Assembly: GCA_900450595.1 (NCBI GenBank)
Contig: UGGS01000001.1
Location: 372,001-436,000 of the forward strand
Length of the DNA stretch: 64,000 bases
Direction of reading: 5' to 3'
DNA from: [Flavobacterium] thermophilum
GTDB lineage: Bacteria; Bacillota; Bacilli; Bacillales; Anoxybacillaceae
Shown piece by piece: positions 25,762-36,095 of this stretch. Position 1 is the stretch's first letter, and every line of letters starts with the position of its first letter. Made by a program: the position numbers and the translations under genes. The notes under the pieces were generated by a model. The model searched no databases. It saw nothing but the letters and a program-made list of their open reading frames with translations, and was not told the DNA's origin.

Positions 25762-27792
25762 ATGGATATGAGCCAATATTTAGACTTGTTTATTGATGAA
25801 AGCAAAGAACATTTGCAAACGATCAACGAACGGCTGCTTGAACTCGAAAATGATCCGGGCGATATGGCGCTTGTGAATGAGATTTTCCGCTCCGCCCATA
25901 CGTTAAAAGGCATGTCGGCAACGATGGGGTTTGAAGATTTGGCAAATTTGACGCATCAAATGGAGAATGTGCTCGATGGCATTCGCAACCAAAAGCTAGC
26001 CATTACCCCGGAACTGCTTGATGTCATTTTCCGAGCGGTCGACCATTTGGAAGCCATGATCCTCTCGATTGCCGCCGGCGGCGATGGAAAGCGCGATGTA
26101 AGCGAGACGGTCGAGCAGCTGAAGCGGATCGAGCAGGGGGAAGGGCCCAGGGGGCGGGCAAACGGCGAACTGCCGGCTCTCGAGCAGGCGTATGGGGAAT
26201 TTGAATACCGTGTGCTGCAGCAAGCGAAAGAACAAGGATATTCCGTCTATGAAATTCGCGTCCGCCTCCGCGACGACTGCCTGTTGAAATCGGCGCGCGT
26301 GTACATGGTGTTTGAACTGCTCAATCAAGAGGGGGAGGTCGTGAAATCAACGCCGCCTGTGGACATGCTTGAGGAGGAGCAGTTTGACCAAGAGTTTCTT
26401 GTCACGGTCGTGTCGAAAACGCCGGCGGATGAGCTGCAAAAGCAGCTGATGGGCATTTCCGAAATCGATGAGGTGGCCGTTCGAGTGCTCGATGCCGATG
26501 ACCTGTCCGTCGAAGGCGAAGATCGTGCCGCCGCGCCCGAATCGCCGATGTCGGCCGCCGTCGAGCAAGCCGCAGCGGCGCAAACGGAAGCCGGGGGGGC
26601 GCAAACCGAAGCCGAAGCGCCGGAAAAGCAGCCGGCCAAGCATGTGGGCAAAACGATCCGCGTCAATATTGAACGGCTCGATATGCTGATGAACTTATTT
26701 GAAGAGCTTGTCGTCGACCGCGGGCGGCTTGAGCAAATTGCCCGCGATGTCGGCCATGCCGAACTGACGGAGACGGTCGAGCGGATGTCGCGCATTTCAA
26801 GCGACTTGCAAACGATTATTTTAAACATGCGCATGGTGCCGGTGGAAACGGTGTTTAACCGCTTTCCGCGCATGGTGCGCCAGCTCGCCCGCGAGCTCGG
26901 CAAAAAAGTGCGTCTTGACGTGATCGGGGCGGAAACGGAGCTTGACCGGACGGTCATTGATGAAATCGGCGATCCGCTTGTCCATTTGCTCCGCAATGCG
27001 CTTGATCATGGCATTGAAGCGCCGGACGTCCGGGCGGCGCGCGGAAAGCCGGAGGAAGGGACGATCCAATTGCGCGCCTACCATAGCGGCAACCATGTCT
27101 TTATTGAAATCGAGGATGATGGCGCCGGTATTTCTAGGGAAAAAGTGCTGAAAAAGGCGATCAGCCGCGGCATCGTTTCGCCCGAGGCGGCTGAGCATTT
27201 AACCGATGAGCAAGTGTATGAGCTTATTTTTGCTCCCGGGTTTTCCACTGCCGATCATATTTCCGACATTTCCGGGCGCGGCGTCGGCTTGGATGTCGTC
27301 AAAAGCACCATCGAGTCGCTCGGCGGCACGGTGGCCGTCGATTCCCGGCCCGGCCAAGGGTCGCTGTTTTCCATTCAGCTGCCGCTCACGTTGTCGATCA
27401 TTTCGGTGCTGCTTGTGCAAATTGCGGCGGAAACGTATGCCATCCCGCTGTCATCGATTATGGAGACGGCGCTCATTAGGAAAGAAGACGTGTTCTATGT
27501 CCATAACCAGCCGGTCATCGATTTCCGCGGCAAAGTTGTGCCGCTCGTCCGGCTGAAGGACGTGTTCGCTGTGCCGGGCGCGTCGGATGACAGCGAGACG
27601 GTGCCGGCTGTCATCGTGCGAAAAGGGGAAAAGCTGGCGGCGTTGGCGGTCGACTCGTTTATCGGCCAGCAAGAAGTCGTGTTGAAGTCGCTCGGCAACT
27701 ATTTATCTTCTGTTTTCGCCATTTCAGGGGCGACGATTTTGGGAGACGGCCGGGTGGCGCTCATTATTGACTGCAACGCGCTTGTCAAATAG
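25762..27792 (+). CDS. cheA: Chemotaxis histidine kinase CheA
   Basis: Receptor-coupled kinase that phosphorylates CheY and CheB. It has 676 residues from ATG 25762; the open frame runs further up inside cheB without a site. The order is P1 with H46 (RSAHTLKG), P2, dimerisation P3 (IRVNIERLDMLMNLFEELV), the P4 ATPase with HLLRNALDHGIE, DDGAGI and GRGVGLD, and the CheW-like P5 domain. It is followed by a 108-base gap with a hairpin before cheW. Confidence 0.97.
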   Translation: MDMSQYLDLFIDESKEHLQTINERLLELENDPGDMALVNEIFRSAHTLKGMSATMGFEDLANLTHQMENVLDGIRNQKLAITPELLDVIFRAVDHLEAMILSIAAGGDGKRDVSETVEQLKRIEQGEGPRGRANGELPALEQAYGEFEYRVLQQAKEQGYSVYEIRVRLRDDCLLKSARVYMVFELLNQEGEVVKSTPPVDMLEEEQFDQEFLVTVVSKTPADELQKQLMGISEIDEVAVRVLDADDLSVEGEDRAAAPESPMSAAVEQAAAAQTEAGGAQTEAEAPEKQPAKHVGKTIRVNIERLDMLMNLFEELVVDRGRLEQIARDVGHAELTETVERMSRISSDLQTIILNMRMVPVETVFNRFPRMVRQLARELGKKVRLDVIGAETELDRTVIDEIGDPLVHLLRNALDHGIEAPDVRAARGKPEEGTIQLRAYHSGNHVFIEIEDDGAGISREKVLKKAISRGIVSPEAAEHLTDEQVYELIFAPGFSTADHISDISGRGVGLDVVKSTIESLGGTVAVDSRPGQGSLFSIQLPLTLSIISVLLVQIAAETYAIPLSSIMETALIRKEDVFYVHNQPVIDFRGKVVPLVRLKDVFAVPGASDDSETVPAVIVRKGEKLAALAVDSFIGQQEVVLKSLGNYLSSVFAISGATILGDGRVALIIDCNALVK

Positions 27793-27821
27793 AAAGCCGA
27801 CTGTATGCCGGCGGAGCTGGA

Positions 27822-27849
27822 AAAAGGCCGCGGGCGGACGCGGCCTTTT
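27822..27849 (+). other. Perfect inverted repeat between cheA and cheW
   Basis: AAAAGGCCGCG (27822-27832) and CGCGGCCTTTT (27839-27849) pair perfectly over 11 bases around a 6-base loop. It looks like an intrinsic terminator with a short T tract of four, placed inside the operon. It may allow partial termination after cheA or protect mRNA ends. Confidence 0.6.
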
Positions 27850-27900
27850 CGTTGGCGGCGCCGGGCGAGGAAGCTGAACAGAAAAAGGGGGAAGCGACCG

Positions 27901-28335
27901 ATGAGCATGAGCGTGCAGACGGATTGGAAAGTGATTGCATTTCGCCTGCAAGAGGAAGAATATGCCTTGCCGGTGCAATACGTTCGTTCCATTGAAAAAA
28001 TGCAGCCGATTACGCGCGTGCCGGGAACGGCTCCTTATGTCAAAGGAGTCATCAACTTGCGCGGGGTCGTCACGCCGATTATCGATTTGCGCGAGCGGTT
28101 CGGGTTTGCGCCCGAACCATACGGGGAGCAGACGCGGATGATTATCGCCGCCTTTGGGGATATCGAAGTCGGGTTGATCGTCGATGCGGCCAACGATGTT
28201 CTCGATATTCCGGCAGCGAGCATTGAGCCGCCCGAGGCGATCGGCGCCATCGGGGCCGCTTACATTTGCGGAGTGGCGAAAGTCGAGAAGCGTCTCCTCA
28301 TTTTGCTCGATTTGGCAAGTGTCTTAAGTGAATAA
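27901..28335 (+). CDS. cheW: Chemotaxis coupling protein CheW
   Basis: Adaptor joining CheA to chemoreceptors. It has 144 residues from ATG 27901 after GGGGGAAG. The twin beta-barrel fold is supported by VIAFRLQEEEYALPVQYVRSI, ITRVPGTAPYVKGVINLRG and IDLRERFG, which are near-universal CheW motifs. The frame is open further upstream through the hairpin, but those codons are unlike CheW. It lies between cheA and cheC. Confidence 0.96.
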   Translation: MSMSVQTDWKVIAFRLQEEEYALPVQYVRSIEKMQPITRVPGTAPYVKGVINLRGVVTPIIDLRERFGFAPEPYGEQTRMIIAAFGDIEVGLIVDAANDVLDIPAASIEPPEAIGAIGAAYICGVAKVEKRLLILLDLASVLSE

Positions 28336-28358
28336 AACGGAGAGAGGGGCGTTTGCGG

Positions 28359-28991
28359 TTGGACGACATTCGCAACTTAACAGGGACACACATTGATATT
28401 TTGCGCGAAATTGGCAACATCGGGGCCGGCAACGCGGCGACCGCTTTGTCCATGCTGCTCAACAAAAAAATCGAAATGGCTGTGCCGCGCGTCCAAATTG
28501 CGACATTTGCCGAGATGATGGAGCTGATCGGCGGTCCGGAGCAAGTGGTGGCATGCGTCTATTTGCGCGTCGAAGGCGAAGCGCCGGGAAACATGTTTTT
28601 CGTGCTGCCGCCGGACCAGGCCGAGCAGTTTGTCCGCCGAATGACGGGCGATGGCTCGTTTTCGTTCCAAGGCGAAGCCCATGAGCTCGGGCGGTCGGCG
28701 CTGCAGGAACTTGGCAACATTTTGGCCGGCTCATACTTGTCGGCGCTCGCCGATTTCACCCGGTTAAACTTGCATCCGTCCGTGCCGGCGCTGGCGATCG
28801 ATATGATCGGAGCGGTGCTGTCGTTTGGCTTGCTTGAGCTGTCGCGCGTCGGCGATTGCGCCATTTTGATCGATACAGCCATTTACGATGACCGGCGGCC
28901 AAACGAGAGCATTAACGGCCATTTCTTCCTTCTTCCTGACCCAGAATCATTTTCCATTATTTTTCGAGCGTTAGGTGTGGATGGGGGATGA
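28359..28991 (+). CDS. cheC: CheY-P phosphatase CheC
   Basis: Removes phosphate from CheY and, with CheD, sets adaptation. It has 210 residues from TTG 28359, which is 9 bases after GAGAGGGG and aligns exactly with the B. subtilis start; TTG 28353 is only 3 bases away from that site. Two phosphatase motifs are intact: [12 protein letters not shown] (about 14-25) and [12 protein letters not shown] (about 112-123). It overlaps cheD by 4 bases. Confidence 0.95.
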   Translation: MDDIRNLTGTHIDILREIGNIGAGNAATALSMLLNKKIEMAVPRVQIATFAEMMELIGGPEQVVACVYLRVEGEAPGNMFFVLPPDQAEQFVRRMTGDGSFSFQGEAHELGRSALQELGNILAGSYLSALADFTRLNLHPSVPALAIDMIGAVLSFGLLELSRVGDCAILIDTAIYDDRRPNESINGHFFLLPDPESFSIIFRALGVDGG

Positions 28992-29485
28992 AGACGGCAG
29001 AAGCAGTGAAGGTTGGCATTGCCGAAATGGAAGTTGTCGTGGCGCCGAACGTCATCCGCACATGCGGGCTCGGGTCGTGCGTGGGCGTCGTCATTTATGA
29101 CAGCGGAAAAGCGGTTGCCGGTATGGCGCACGTGATGCTGCCGCATTCATCGATGGCGCGCGGGGGAGTTGTCAATGCCGCCAAATACGCTGATACAGCG
29201 GTGGAAGCGCTTTGTAAGCTCGTCCTGGCCGCTGGAGGACGGAAGGGCATGCTCAAAGCGAAGTTGGCCGGAGGGGCGCAAATGTTTTCGTTTTCGACAG
29301 TTGGCGGCGATATGATGCGCATTGGCGCGCGCAATGTGGAGGAAGTGAAAAAGCAGCTCGAGCGGCTTCACATTCCGGTCGTCGCCGAAGATGTCGGGGG
29401 CCATAGCGGCCGCACAATCGAATTTAATCCGCAGACGGGCGTGCTGGCCATCCGCACCGCCGCTCAAGAAATAAAGGAAATATGA
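28988..29485 (+). CDS. cheD: Chemoreceptor deamidase CheD
   Basis: Deamidates receptor glutamines and activates CheC. It has 165 residues, against 166 in B. subtilis. The catalytic Cys lies in [15 protein letters not shown] and the catalytic His in [13 protein letters not shown] 28988 overlaps the cheC stop (ATGA), suggesting coupled translation of the two partners. Confidence 0.96.
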   Translation: MKTAEAVKVGIAEMEVVVAPNVIRTCGLGSCVGVVIYDSGKAVAGMAHVMLPHSSMARGGVVNAAKYADTAVEALCKLVLAAGGRKGMLKAKLAGGAQMFSFSTVGGDMMRIGARNVEEVKKQLERLHIPVVAEDVGGHSGRTIEFNPQTGVLAIRTAAQEIKEI

Positions 29486-29523
29486 CCGGGATGCGCCGTT
29501 TCCGCAAGGCAAGGGGGAGAATA

Positions 29524-30279
29524 ATGGGAAGCGCGCTAAAAGGAGAAGAACGGAAATATTGGGACGACTGGGTCAACGGCCGCGACCGCCGCGCGGCTGA
29601 AGAGCTCGTGCAGCGCTATATGCCGCTTGTTTCCTACCATGTGCAGCGGCTTTCGGCGACGCTGCCGAGCTCCGTGCCAAAGGATGAGTTGATCAGTCTT
29701 GGGCTCCTCGGGTTGTACGATGCGATTGAAAAGTTTGACCCATCGCGCGATTTGAAATTCGATACGTATGCATCGTTCCGCATCCGCGGCGCGATATTGG
29801 ACGGTTTGCGCAAAGAAGACTGGCTGCCGCGCAGCATGCGCGATAAGGCAAAAAAAATTGAGGAAGCGATCGAGCGGCTTGAACAGCGGCACATGCGATC
29901 GGTGACGGCGAAAGAGATCGCCGCTGAGCTCGGGATGACGGAAGAGGAAGTGCAGGCGGCGGCGAGTGAAACGTTTTTTTCCCATTGGCTGCCGCTCGGG
30001 CAGACGACCGTCGACGAAGATGAAGGACTGTTGGCGGTTCGCGACGACCGCGCTCCGCTTCCCGAGGAGCAAATCGTTAAGCAGGAAATGATCGAAAAGC
30101 TGGCTGAAGCCATCGGACAGCTGAATGAAAAAGAGCAGCTCGTCATCAGTTTGTTTTACAAAGAAGAGCTGACGTTTACGGAAATCGGAAGTCTTTTGCA
30201 GCTGTCGACATCAAGAATTTCGCAAATTCATGCCAAAGCGCTGTGGAAATTGCGCCGCTTTTTTGAAAAAGAGCCATGA
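29524..30279 (+). CDS. sigD: Flagellar sigma factor SigD
   Basis: Alternative sigma factor (sigma-28) for filament, stator and autolysin genes. It has 251 residues, compared with 254 in B. subtilis. The start ATG 29524 follows AAGGGGGAG. Region 2 (DELISLGLLGLYDAIEKFDPSRD, KFDTYASFRIRGAILDGLR), region 3 (SVTAKEIAAELGMTEEEV) and the region-4 helix-turn-helix (LTFTEIGSLLQLSTSRISQIH) are all clear. Being near the operon end makes its level sensitive to readthrough along about 25 kb. Confidence 0.97.
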   Translation: MGSALKGEERKYWDDWVNGRDRRAAEELVQRYMPLVSYHVQRLSATLPSSVPKDELISLGLLGLYDAIEKFDPSRDLKFDTYASFRIRGAILDGLRKEDWLPRSMRDKAKKIEEAIERLEQRHMRSVTAKEIAAELGMTEEEVQAAASETFFSHWLPLGQTTVDEDEGLLAVRDDRAPLPEEQIVKQEMIEKLAEAIGQLNEKEQLVISLFYKEELTFTEIGSLLQLSTSRISQIHAKALWKLRRFFEKEP

Positions 30280-30295
30280 AGGGAGAGAAAACGCG

Positions 30296-30541
30296 ATGGA
30301 CATCCAGCTTCCAGCGTTGCAAAGCGTCATGCCGAAAGCGCCCGACGCGGAAAGGCTTCAAGCCTCGACGCAACAACACTCCTATGCAGTGCAGGCGCAA
30401 ATGGCAACTGCCGGCCAAAAGCGGGCGGAGCGTGCGCGCCGTCGGGTGACGGATAAACGAACGAGCGCCCGTCTTGAGCAGGAGGCGTCCCGTTTTGGAG
30501 GACACCCTTATAAAGGAAAAACGATCGACATTCAAGGATAG
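30296..30541 (+). CDS. Small basic protein of unknown function between sigD and swrB
   Basis: An 81-residue protein that I do not recognise. ATG 30296 follows GGGAGAG, 16 bases after the sigD stop. The middle (about 40-65) is rich in Arg, Lys and Ala (KRAERARRRVTDKRTSARLE) and is probably helical; the ends are plain, with GKTIDIQG at the C-terminus. No membrane segment or Cys is present. B. subtilis has no gene here. Base and codon use resemble the neighbours. Its position suggests a motility link, but no function can be assigned. Confidence 0.75.
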   Translation: MDIQLPALQSVMPKAPDAERLQASTQQHSYAVQAQMATAGQKRAERARRRVTDKRTSARLEQEASRFGGHPYKGKTIDIQG

Positions 30542-30549
30542 TGAACATC

Positions 30550-31167
30550 ATGATGGCATTTTGGCTAACGATCAGTTTGCTGCTGCACGCCTTGTCGTTT
30601 TGGTTGATCATTGTGCTTTTCCTTCGCCTGTCGCGGCTTGGCGAGGCGGAGAGGCGGGCCGAGGAGCTCGAGGAAGCCATGACCGCTTATCTCGCTGCTT
30701 GGAAGGAAGAAAACAAGCGCTTTTTGGCTGAACTTGATTCGTTGCTTGGCAGCGGAGCGGCTCCATTCGTTTCTGCACCGGAAACGAACGATGCGCCCAG
30801 TGTGCAACGGGGCGCAAACGGGAAAGAGACGGCGTCCATGCTGGGGGCAGGAGGCGGTGAAATCGGAGGGGGGTTCGAAAAGCGAACAGCGGAAGCAAAA
30901 AAGGAGGAAAACGAGCCGGCGGAGCGGGGAGAAACCGAAAAACGCACAGAAACAAGCCGCCCAAGCGCCGCTCCGGGCTATTTCCCAGACATCGGAACGG
31001 TCAAGGATGTGCTCGAACTTTCACTCACCCGACCAGCGGACGCGAGTGAGCTTGCTCGCCGCCTATATGCGGAAGGGGCGACGGTCGAGGAAATTGCCAA
31101 ACAGCTCGGCAAAGGGAAAACAGAAGTCGAGCTATGGCTCAAATTTGCGCAAAAAACGAATCAATAG
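30550..31167 (+). CDS. swrB: Swarming motility protein SwrB (YlxL)
   Basis: Last gene of the fla/che operon; in B. subtilis SwrB promotes maturation of the basal body for swarming. It has 205 residues from ATG 30550, longer than the 167 of B. subtilis. A membrane helix is at about 3-25. Then come a coiled segment, a low-complexity Glu/Gly-rich linker (about 75-140), and a C-terminal helix-turn-helix-like domain (ASELARRLYAEGATVEEIAKQLGKGKTEVELWL). GTG 30541 and ATG 30553 are alternative starts. Confidence 0.85.
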   Translation: MMAFWLTISLLLHALSFWLIIVLFLRLSRLGEAERRAEELEEAMTAYLAAWKEENKRFLAELDSLLGSGAAPFVSAPETNDAPSVQRGANGKETASMLGAGGGEIGGGFEKRTAEAKKEENEPAERGETEKRTETSRPSAAPGYFPDIGTVKDVLELSLTRPADASELARRLYAEGATVEEIAKQLGKGKTEVELWLKFAQKTNQ

Positions 31168-31179
31168 GCGAATAACAGC

Positions 31180-31209
31180 TTGATTTGCTGCTTGCAGTTG
31201 TGATATATT
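31180..31209 (+). promoter_or_regulatory. Promoter of rpsB
   Basis: TTGATT (31180-31185), an 18-base spacer and TATATT (31204-31209), with TGA directly before the -10 (extended -10). It sits just after the swrB stop and before a structured leader. Confidence 0.65.
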
Positions 31210-31217
31210 TTTTCATG

Positions 31218-31290
31218 GTGTGAATACACACGCCTGATGATTTCAGCAACGGTGCTGGCAACGCCAGTCTTGCTGAAAGATGAGGCAGGC
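31218..31290 (+). ncRNA. Structured rpsB mRNA leader, probable S2 autoregulatory element
   Basis: A GTGTG/CACAC hairpin (31218-31231) is followed by nested helices. GCCTG (31232-31236) pairs with CAGGC (31286-31290), TTTCAGCAA (31241-31249) with TTGCTGAAA (31270-31278), and CTGGC (31255-31259) with GCCAG (31263-31267). The rpsB ribosome site AGGAGG lies about 28 bases downstream. Ribosomal-protein leaders of this kind are commonly bound by the encoded protein; S2 control is inferred. Confidence 0.65.
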
Positions 31291-31329
31291 GGAGGACCAA
31301 AAACCACTAAGGAAACAGGAGGAGCATAC

Positions 31330-32037
31330 ATGTCGGTTATTTCGATGAAACAACTGCTTGAAGCTGGCGTCCACTTTGGACATCAGACGCGCCGTTGGAA
31401 TCCGAAGATGAAAAAATACATTTTCACGGAGCGCAACGGCATCTATATCATCGACTTGCAAAAAACGGTGAAAAAAGTCGAGGAAGCATACAACTTCGTC
31501 CGCGAATTGGCGGCGAATGGCGGCAAAATTTTGTTCGTCGGCACGAAAAAACAAGCGCAAGAGTCGGTGAAGGAAGAAGCGGAACGCTGCGGCATGTTTT
31601 ATGTCAACCAACGCTGGCTCGGCGGCACGCTGACGAACTTCGCTACGATCCAAAAGCGGATCAAACGGCTGCGTGAAATTGAAAAAATGGAAGAAGATGG
31701 GATATTTGACATTCTGCCGAAAAAAGAAGTCATTCGCTTGAAAAAAGAAAAAGAGCGTCTTGAGAAGTTTTTGGGCGGCATTAAAGACATGAAAGAACTG
31801 CCGGATGCGCTGTTTGTCATCGACCCGCGCAAAGAACGGATTGCAGTGGCGGAAGCGCGCAAGTTGAACATCCCGATCATCGGCATTGTCGACACGAACT
31901 GCGATCCGGATGAGATCGACTACGTCATTCCGGCGAACGACGACGCCATCCGCGCCGTCAAACTGTTGACGTCGAAAATCGCCGATGCGGTGCTTGAGGC
32001 GAAACAAGGCGAAGAAGCCGCTGTGGCAGCAGAGTAA
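31330..32037 (+). CDS. rpsB: 30S ribosomal protein S2
   Basis: Late-binding small-subunit protein on the back of the 30S, needed for S1-type mRNA binding functions. It has 235 residues from ATG 31330 after AGGAGGAG. Diagnostic segments are [29 protein letters not shown] and the [12 protein letters not shown] stretch. The frame is open 93 bases further up, through the leader. A terminator follows, so rpsB and tsf are mostly separate transcripts. Confidence 0.98.
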   Translation: MSVISMKQLLEAGVHFGHQTRRWNPKMKKYIFTERNGIYIIDLQKTVKKVEEAYNFVRELAANGGKILFVGTKKQAQESVKEEAERCGMFYVNQRWLGGTLTNFATIQKRIKRLREIEKMEEDGIFDILPKKEVIRLKKEKERLEKFLGGIKDMKELPDALFVIDPRKERIAVAEARKLNIPIIGIVDTNCDPDEIDYVIPANDDAIRAVKLLTSKIADAVLEAKQGEEAAVAAE

Positions 32038-32050
32038 GGCAAGGTGGAGG

Positions 32051-32090
32051 AAAGGTGATAAGAGGGGAAAGCCTTTTATCACCTTTTTTT
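32051..32090 (+). terminator. Rho-independent terminator after rpsB
   Basis: AAAGGTGATAA (32051-32061) pairs with TTATCACCTTT (32076-32086), with a T run to 32090. Confidence 0.88.
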
Positions 32091-32120
32091 AGACAAAAGT
32101 CAGCAACTTTTGGCTATACT
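32090..32120 (+). promoter_or_regulatory. Candidate promoter of tsf
   Basis: TAGACA (32090-32095) and TATACT (32115-32120) with a 19-base spacer. The hexamers are good but the spacing is long. It begins at the last T of the rpsB terminator and lies 76 bases before tsf. Confidence 0.4.
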
Positions 32121-32195
32121 AACGAATAAGGGCAAAATGGGCATCCGTTGCCGGCATCGATACATATATGCGATCAAAAGAAGGAGGATTTATTC

Positions 32196-33871
<1,676 letters not shown>

Positions 33872-33873
33872 CG

Positions 33874-34431
33874 ATGGCAAAGCAAGTGATTCAACAGGCG
33901 AAAGAAAAAATGGATAAGGCCGTGCAAGCATTCACCCGCGAGCTGGCAAGCATTCGCGCCGGACGGGCGAACGCCGGGCTGCTCGAAAAAGTGACGGTTG
34001 ATTATTACGGCGTCCAAACGCCGATCAACCAGCTTGCTTCGATCAGCGTGCCGGAAGCGCGCCTGCTCGTCATCCAGCCGTACGACAAATCGGTCATCAA
34101 AGAGATGGAAAAAGCGATTTTAGCATCGGATTTAGGGTTGACGCCATCAAACGACGGATCGGTCATCCGCCTTGTCATTCCGCCGTTGACGGAAGAGCGG
34201 CGCCGCGAGCTGGCCAAGCTTGTCAAAAAATATTCAGAAGATGCGAAAGTCGCGGTTCGCAACATCCGCCGCGACGCGAACGACGAGCTGAAAAAGCTCG
34301 AGAAAAACGGCGAAATTACGGAAGACGAACTTCGCAGCTACACTGATGATGTGCAAAAACTGACCGATGACCATATCGCCAAAATCGACGCCATCACAAA
34401 AGAGAAAGAGAAAGAAGTGATGGAAGTATAG
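33874..34431 (+). CDS. frr: Ribosome recycling factor
   Basis: Splits post-termination ribosomes together with EF-G. It has 185 residues, the family standard. The tRNA-like two-domain protein is recognised by [25 protein letters not shown] (about 27-51) and [28 protein letters not shown]. It starts at ATG 33874 after GGGGGAA and shares a transcript with pyrH. A terminator follows closely. Confidence 0.98.
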   Translation: MAKQVIQQAKEKMDKAVQAFTRELASIRAGRANAGLLEKVTVDYYGVQTPINQLASISVPEARLLVIQPYDKSVIKEMEKAILASDLGLTPSNDGSVIRLVIPPLTEERRRELAKLVKKYSEDAKVAVRNIRRDANDELKKLEKNGEITEDELRSYTDDVQKLTDDHIAKIDAITKEKEKEVMEV

Positions 34432-34443
34432 GCAAAACGATGC

Positions 34444-34473
34444 AAACCCTCTATGTTGATGGAGGGTTTTTTT
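34444..34473 (+). terminator. Rho-independent terminator after frr
   Basis: AAACCCTCTA (34444-34453) pairs with TGGAGGGTTT (34460-34469; one G-T) around a 6-base loop, followed by T to 34473. The uppS -10 begins 3 bases later. Confidence 0.88.
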
Positions 34474-34481
34474 GCTATAAT
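34454..34481 (+). promoter_or_regulatory. Candidate extended -10 promoter of uppS
   Basis: A perfect TATAAT (34476-34481) with TGC directly before it. The -35 region (TGTTGA, 34454-34459, spacer 16) is weak and lies in the loop and stem of the frr terminator. Confidence 0.5.
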
Positions 34482-34513
34482 GGAAAGGCAAAACATGTTG
34501 GCGGAGGACTCGT

Positions 34514-35287
34514 ATGTTTAATAAAATCCGAAAAGCGAAGCGGGAAGATGCCCCGCTGACAAAAGAGGATGTGCTTGGCCATCCGATTCCGAACCATGTT
34601 GCCATCATTATGGATGGGAACGGGAGATGGGCAAAAAAACGGGCGCTGCCGAGGGTGGCCGGCCATTACGAAGGCATGCAAGTCGTGCGCAAAATCACCC
34701 GTTTTGCCAATGAGCTTGGGATCGAAATTTTATCGCTTTACGCGTTTTCGACGGAAAACTGGAAACGGCCGAAAACGGAAGTCGACTATTTAATGAAGCT
34801 GCCGGAACAGTTTTTGACGACGTTTCTTCCCGAGCTCGTCGCCGAAAATGTCAAAGTCCAAGTGATCGGTCATACGGAGGCGTTGCCCGATCATACGCGC
34901 CGGGCGGTTGAGCAAGCGATTCACGAAACGAGCGGCAACACCGGCTTAATTTTAAACTTTGCGCTCAATTACGGAAGCCGGGCGGAGATTGCCGCCGCTG
35001 TAAAGCGGATCGCTGAGGATGTCGAGCGCGGGGTGCTCGCGCCGGACGATATTACGGAGCCGCTCATTTCCTCATACTTGATGACGAACGGCCTGAAAGA
35101 TCCGGACTTGCTCATTCGCACAAGCGGAGAGATCCGCCTGAGCAATTTCATGCTTTGGCAATTGGCGTATACGGAACTTTGGTTTACAGACGTTTTATGG
35201 CCGGATTTTACGGAGCAACATTTTCTAGAGGCGATCGCTGCCTACCAGCGCCGCGACCGCCGGTTTGGAGGAGTGTCAGCGCGATGA
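34514..35287 (+). CDS. uppS: Undecaprenyl diphosphate synthase
   Basis: Cis-prenyltransferase that makes the C55 lipid carrier for cell-wall synthesis. It has 257 residues from ATG 34514 after GGAGG. The catalytic D34 lies in IIMDGNGRWAKKR; SLYAFSTENWKRP, LNFALNYGSR and the terminal PDLLIRTSGEIRLSNFMLWQ are the other conserved regions. It starts a unit with cdsA (4-base overlap), dxr and rseP. Dxr supplies isoprenoid precursors for the same carrier. Confidence 0.97.
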   Translation: MFNKIRKAKREDAPLTKEDVLGHPIPNHVAIIMDGNGRWAKKRALPRVAGHYEGMQVVRKITRFANELGIEILSLYAFSTENWKRPKTEVDYLMKLPEQFLTTFLPELVAENVKVQVIGHTEALPDHTRRAVEQAIHETSGNTGLILNFALNYGSRAEIAAAVKRIAEDVERGVLAPDDITEPLISSYLMTNGLKDPDLLIRTSGEIRLSNFMLWQLAYTELWFTDVLWPDFTEQHFLEAIAAYQRRDRRFGGVSAR

Positions 35288-36078
35288 AGCAGCGAATCAT
35301 CACCGGAGTCATAGCGGCGGCGCTCTTTTTGCCGATTGTTATTTTTGGCGGATTTCCGTTTATAATAGTAACATATATATTGGCCACGGTCGGACTGTTT
35401 GAGCTGCTGCGGATGAAAGGGATGTCCCCGTTGTCTTTCGCTGGGGCCGCCGGGTTTGCCGCCCTTTGGCTCCTGCTTGTTCCCGCTCTTTACGGCCAAG
35501 AATGGCTGGCGTCCGGGGCGACAAAGTTCGGTGTGCTGGCCGCGCTCGCTTTTTTGCTGCTTGTCGGCACCGTCGTGACAAAAAATGCGCTGACGTTTGA
35601 TGAGGCGGCATTTGTCGTGCTGGCGGTTTTGTATGTTGGCGTCGGGTTTTTCTGCTTCGCCGCGATCCGCTTGGCCGGCTTGGCGTACTTCGTCTACGCG
35701 CTGTTTGTCATTTGGGCGACCGACATCGGAGCGTATTTTCTCGGCCGCGCGTTCGGCCGGCGCAAGCTATGGCCGGAAATCAGCCCGAATAAGACAGTCG
35801 AAGGCGCCATTGGCGGCGTCGTCTGCGCTGTTGTCATCGCGGCCGTTTACGAATGGGCAGTCGGCCCGTTCGGCAGCCTTGGGGTAGCTGTGGGGATTGC
35901 GCTTTTGCTTTCGATGTTCGGCCAGCTTGGCGACTTGGTCGAGTCCGCTTTCAAACGCCATTACGGCGTGAAGGATTCGGGGGCGATTTTGCCGGGGCAT
36001 GGCGGCATTTTGGACCGGTTTGACAGTCTGCTGTTTGTGCTGCCGCTCTTATATATATTCATCGAAGCAGTACGATAA
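35284..36078 (+). CDS. cdsA: Phosphatidate cytidylyltransferase
   Basis: Makes CDP-diacylglycerol for phospholipid synthesis in the membrane. It has 264 residues from ATG 35284, which overlaps the uppS stop (ATGA); the frame also runs upstream inside uppS. About seven to eight hydrophobic helices are present. The signature begins SPNKTVEGAIGG (about 165-176) and ends GHGGILDRFDSLLF (about 238-251). Confidence 0.95.
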   Translation: MKQRIITGVIAAALFLPIVIFGGFPFIIVTYILATVGLFELLRMKGMSPLSFAGAAGFAALWLLLVPALYGQEWLASGATKFGVLAALAFLLLVGTVVTKNALTFDEAAFVVLAVLYVGVGFFCFAAIRLAGLAYFVYALFVIWATDIGAYFLGRAFGRRKLWPEISPNKTVEGAIGGVVCAVVIAAVYEWAVGPFGSLGVAVGIALLLSMFGQLGDLVESAFKRHYGVKDSGAILPGHGGILDRFDSLLFVLPLLYIFIEAVR

Positions 36079-36095
36079 GCGGATGAGGAGTGAAA

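Noticed and set aside
27805..27900. N-terminal extension of CheW through the cheA-cheW hairpin
   Set aside because: The frame is open, but the codons give an Arg-rich stretch unlike any CheW, and ATG 27901 has a proper ribosome site.
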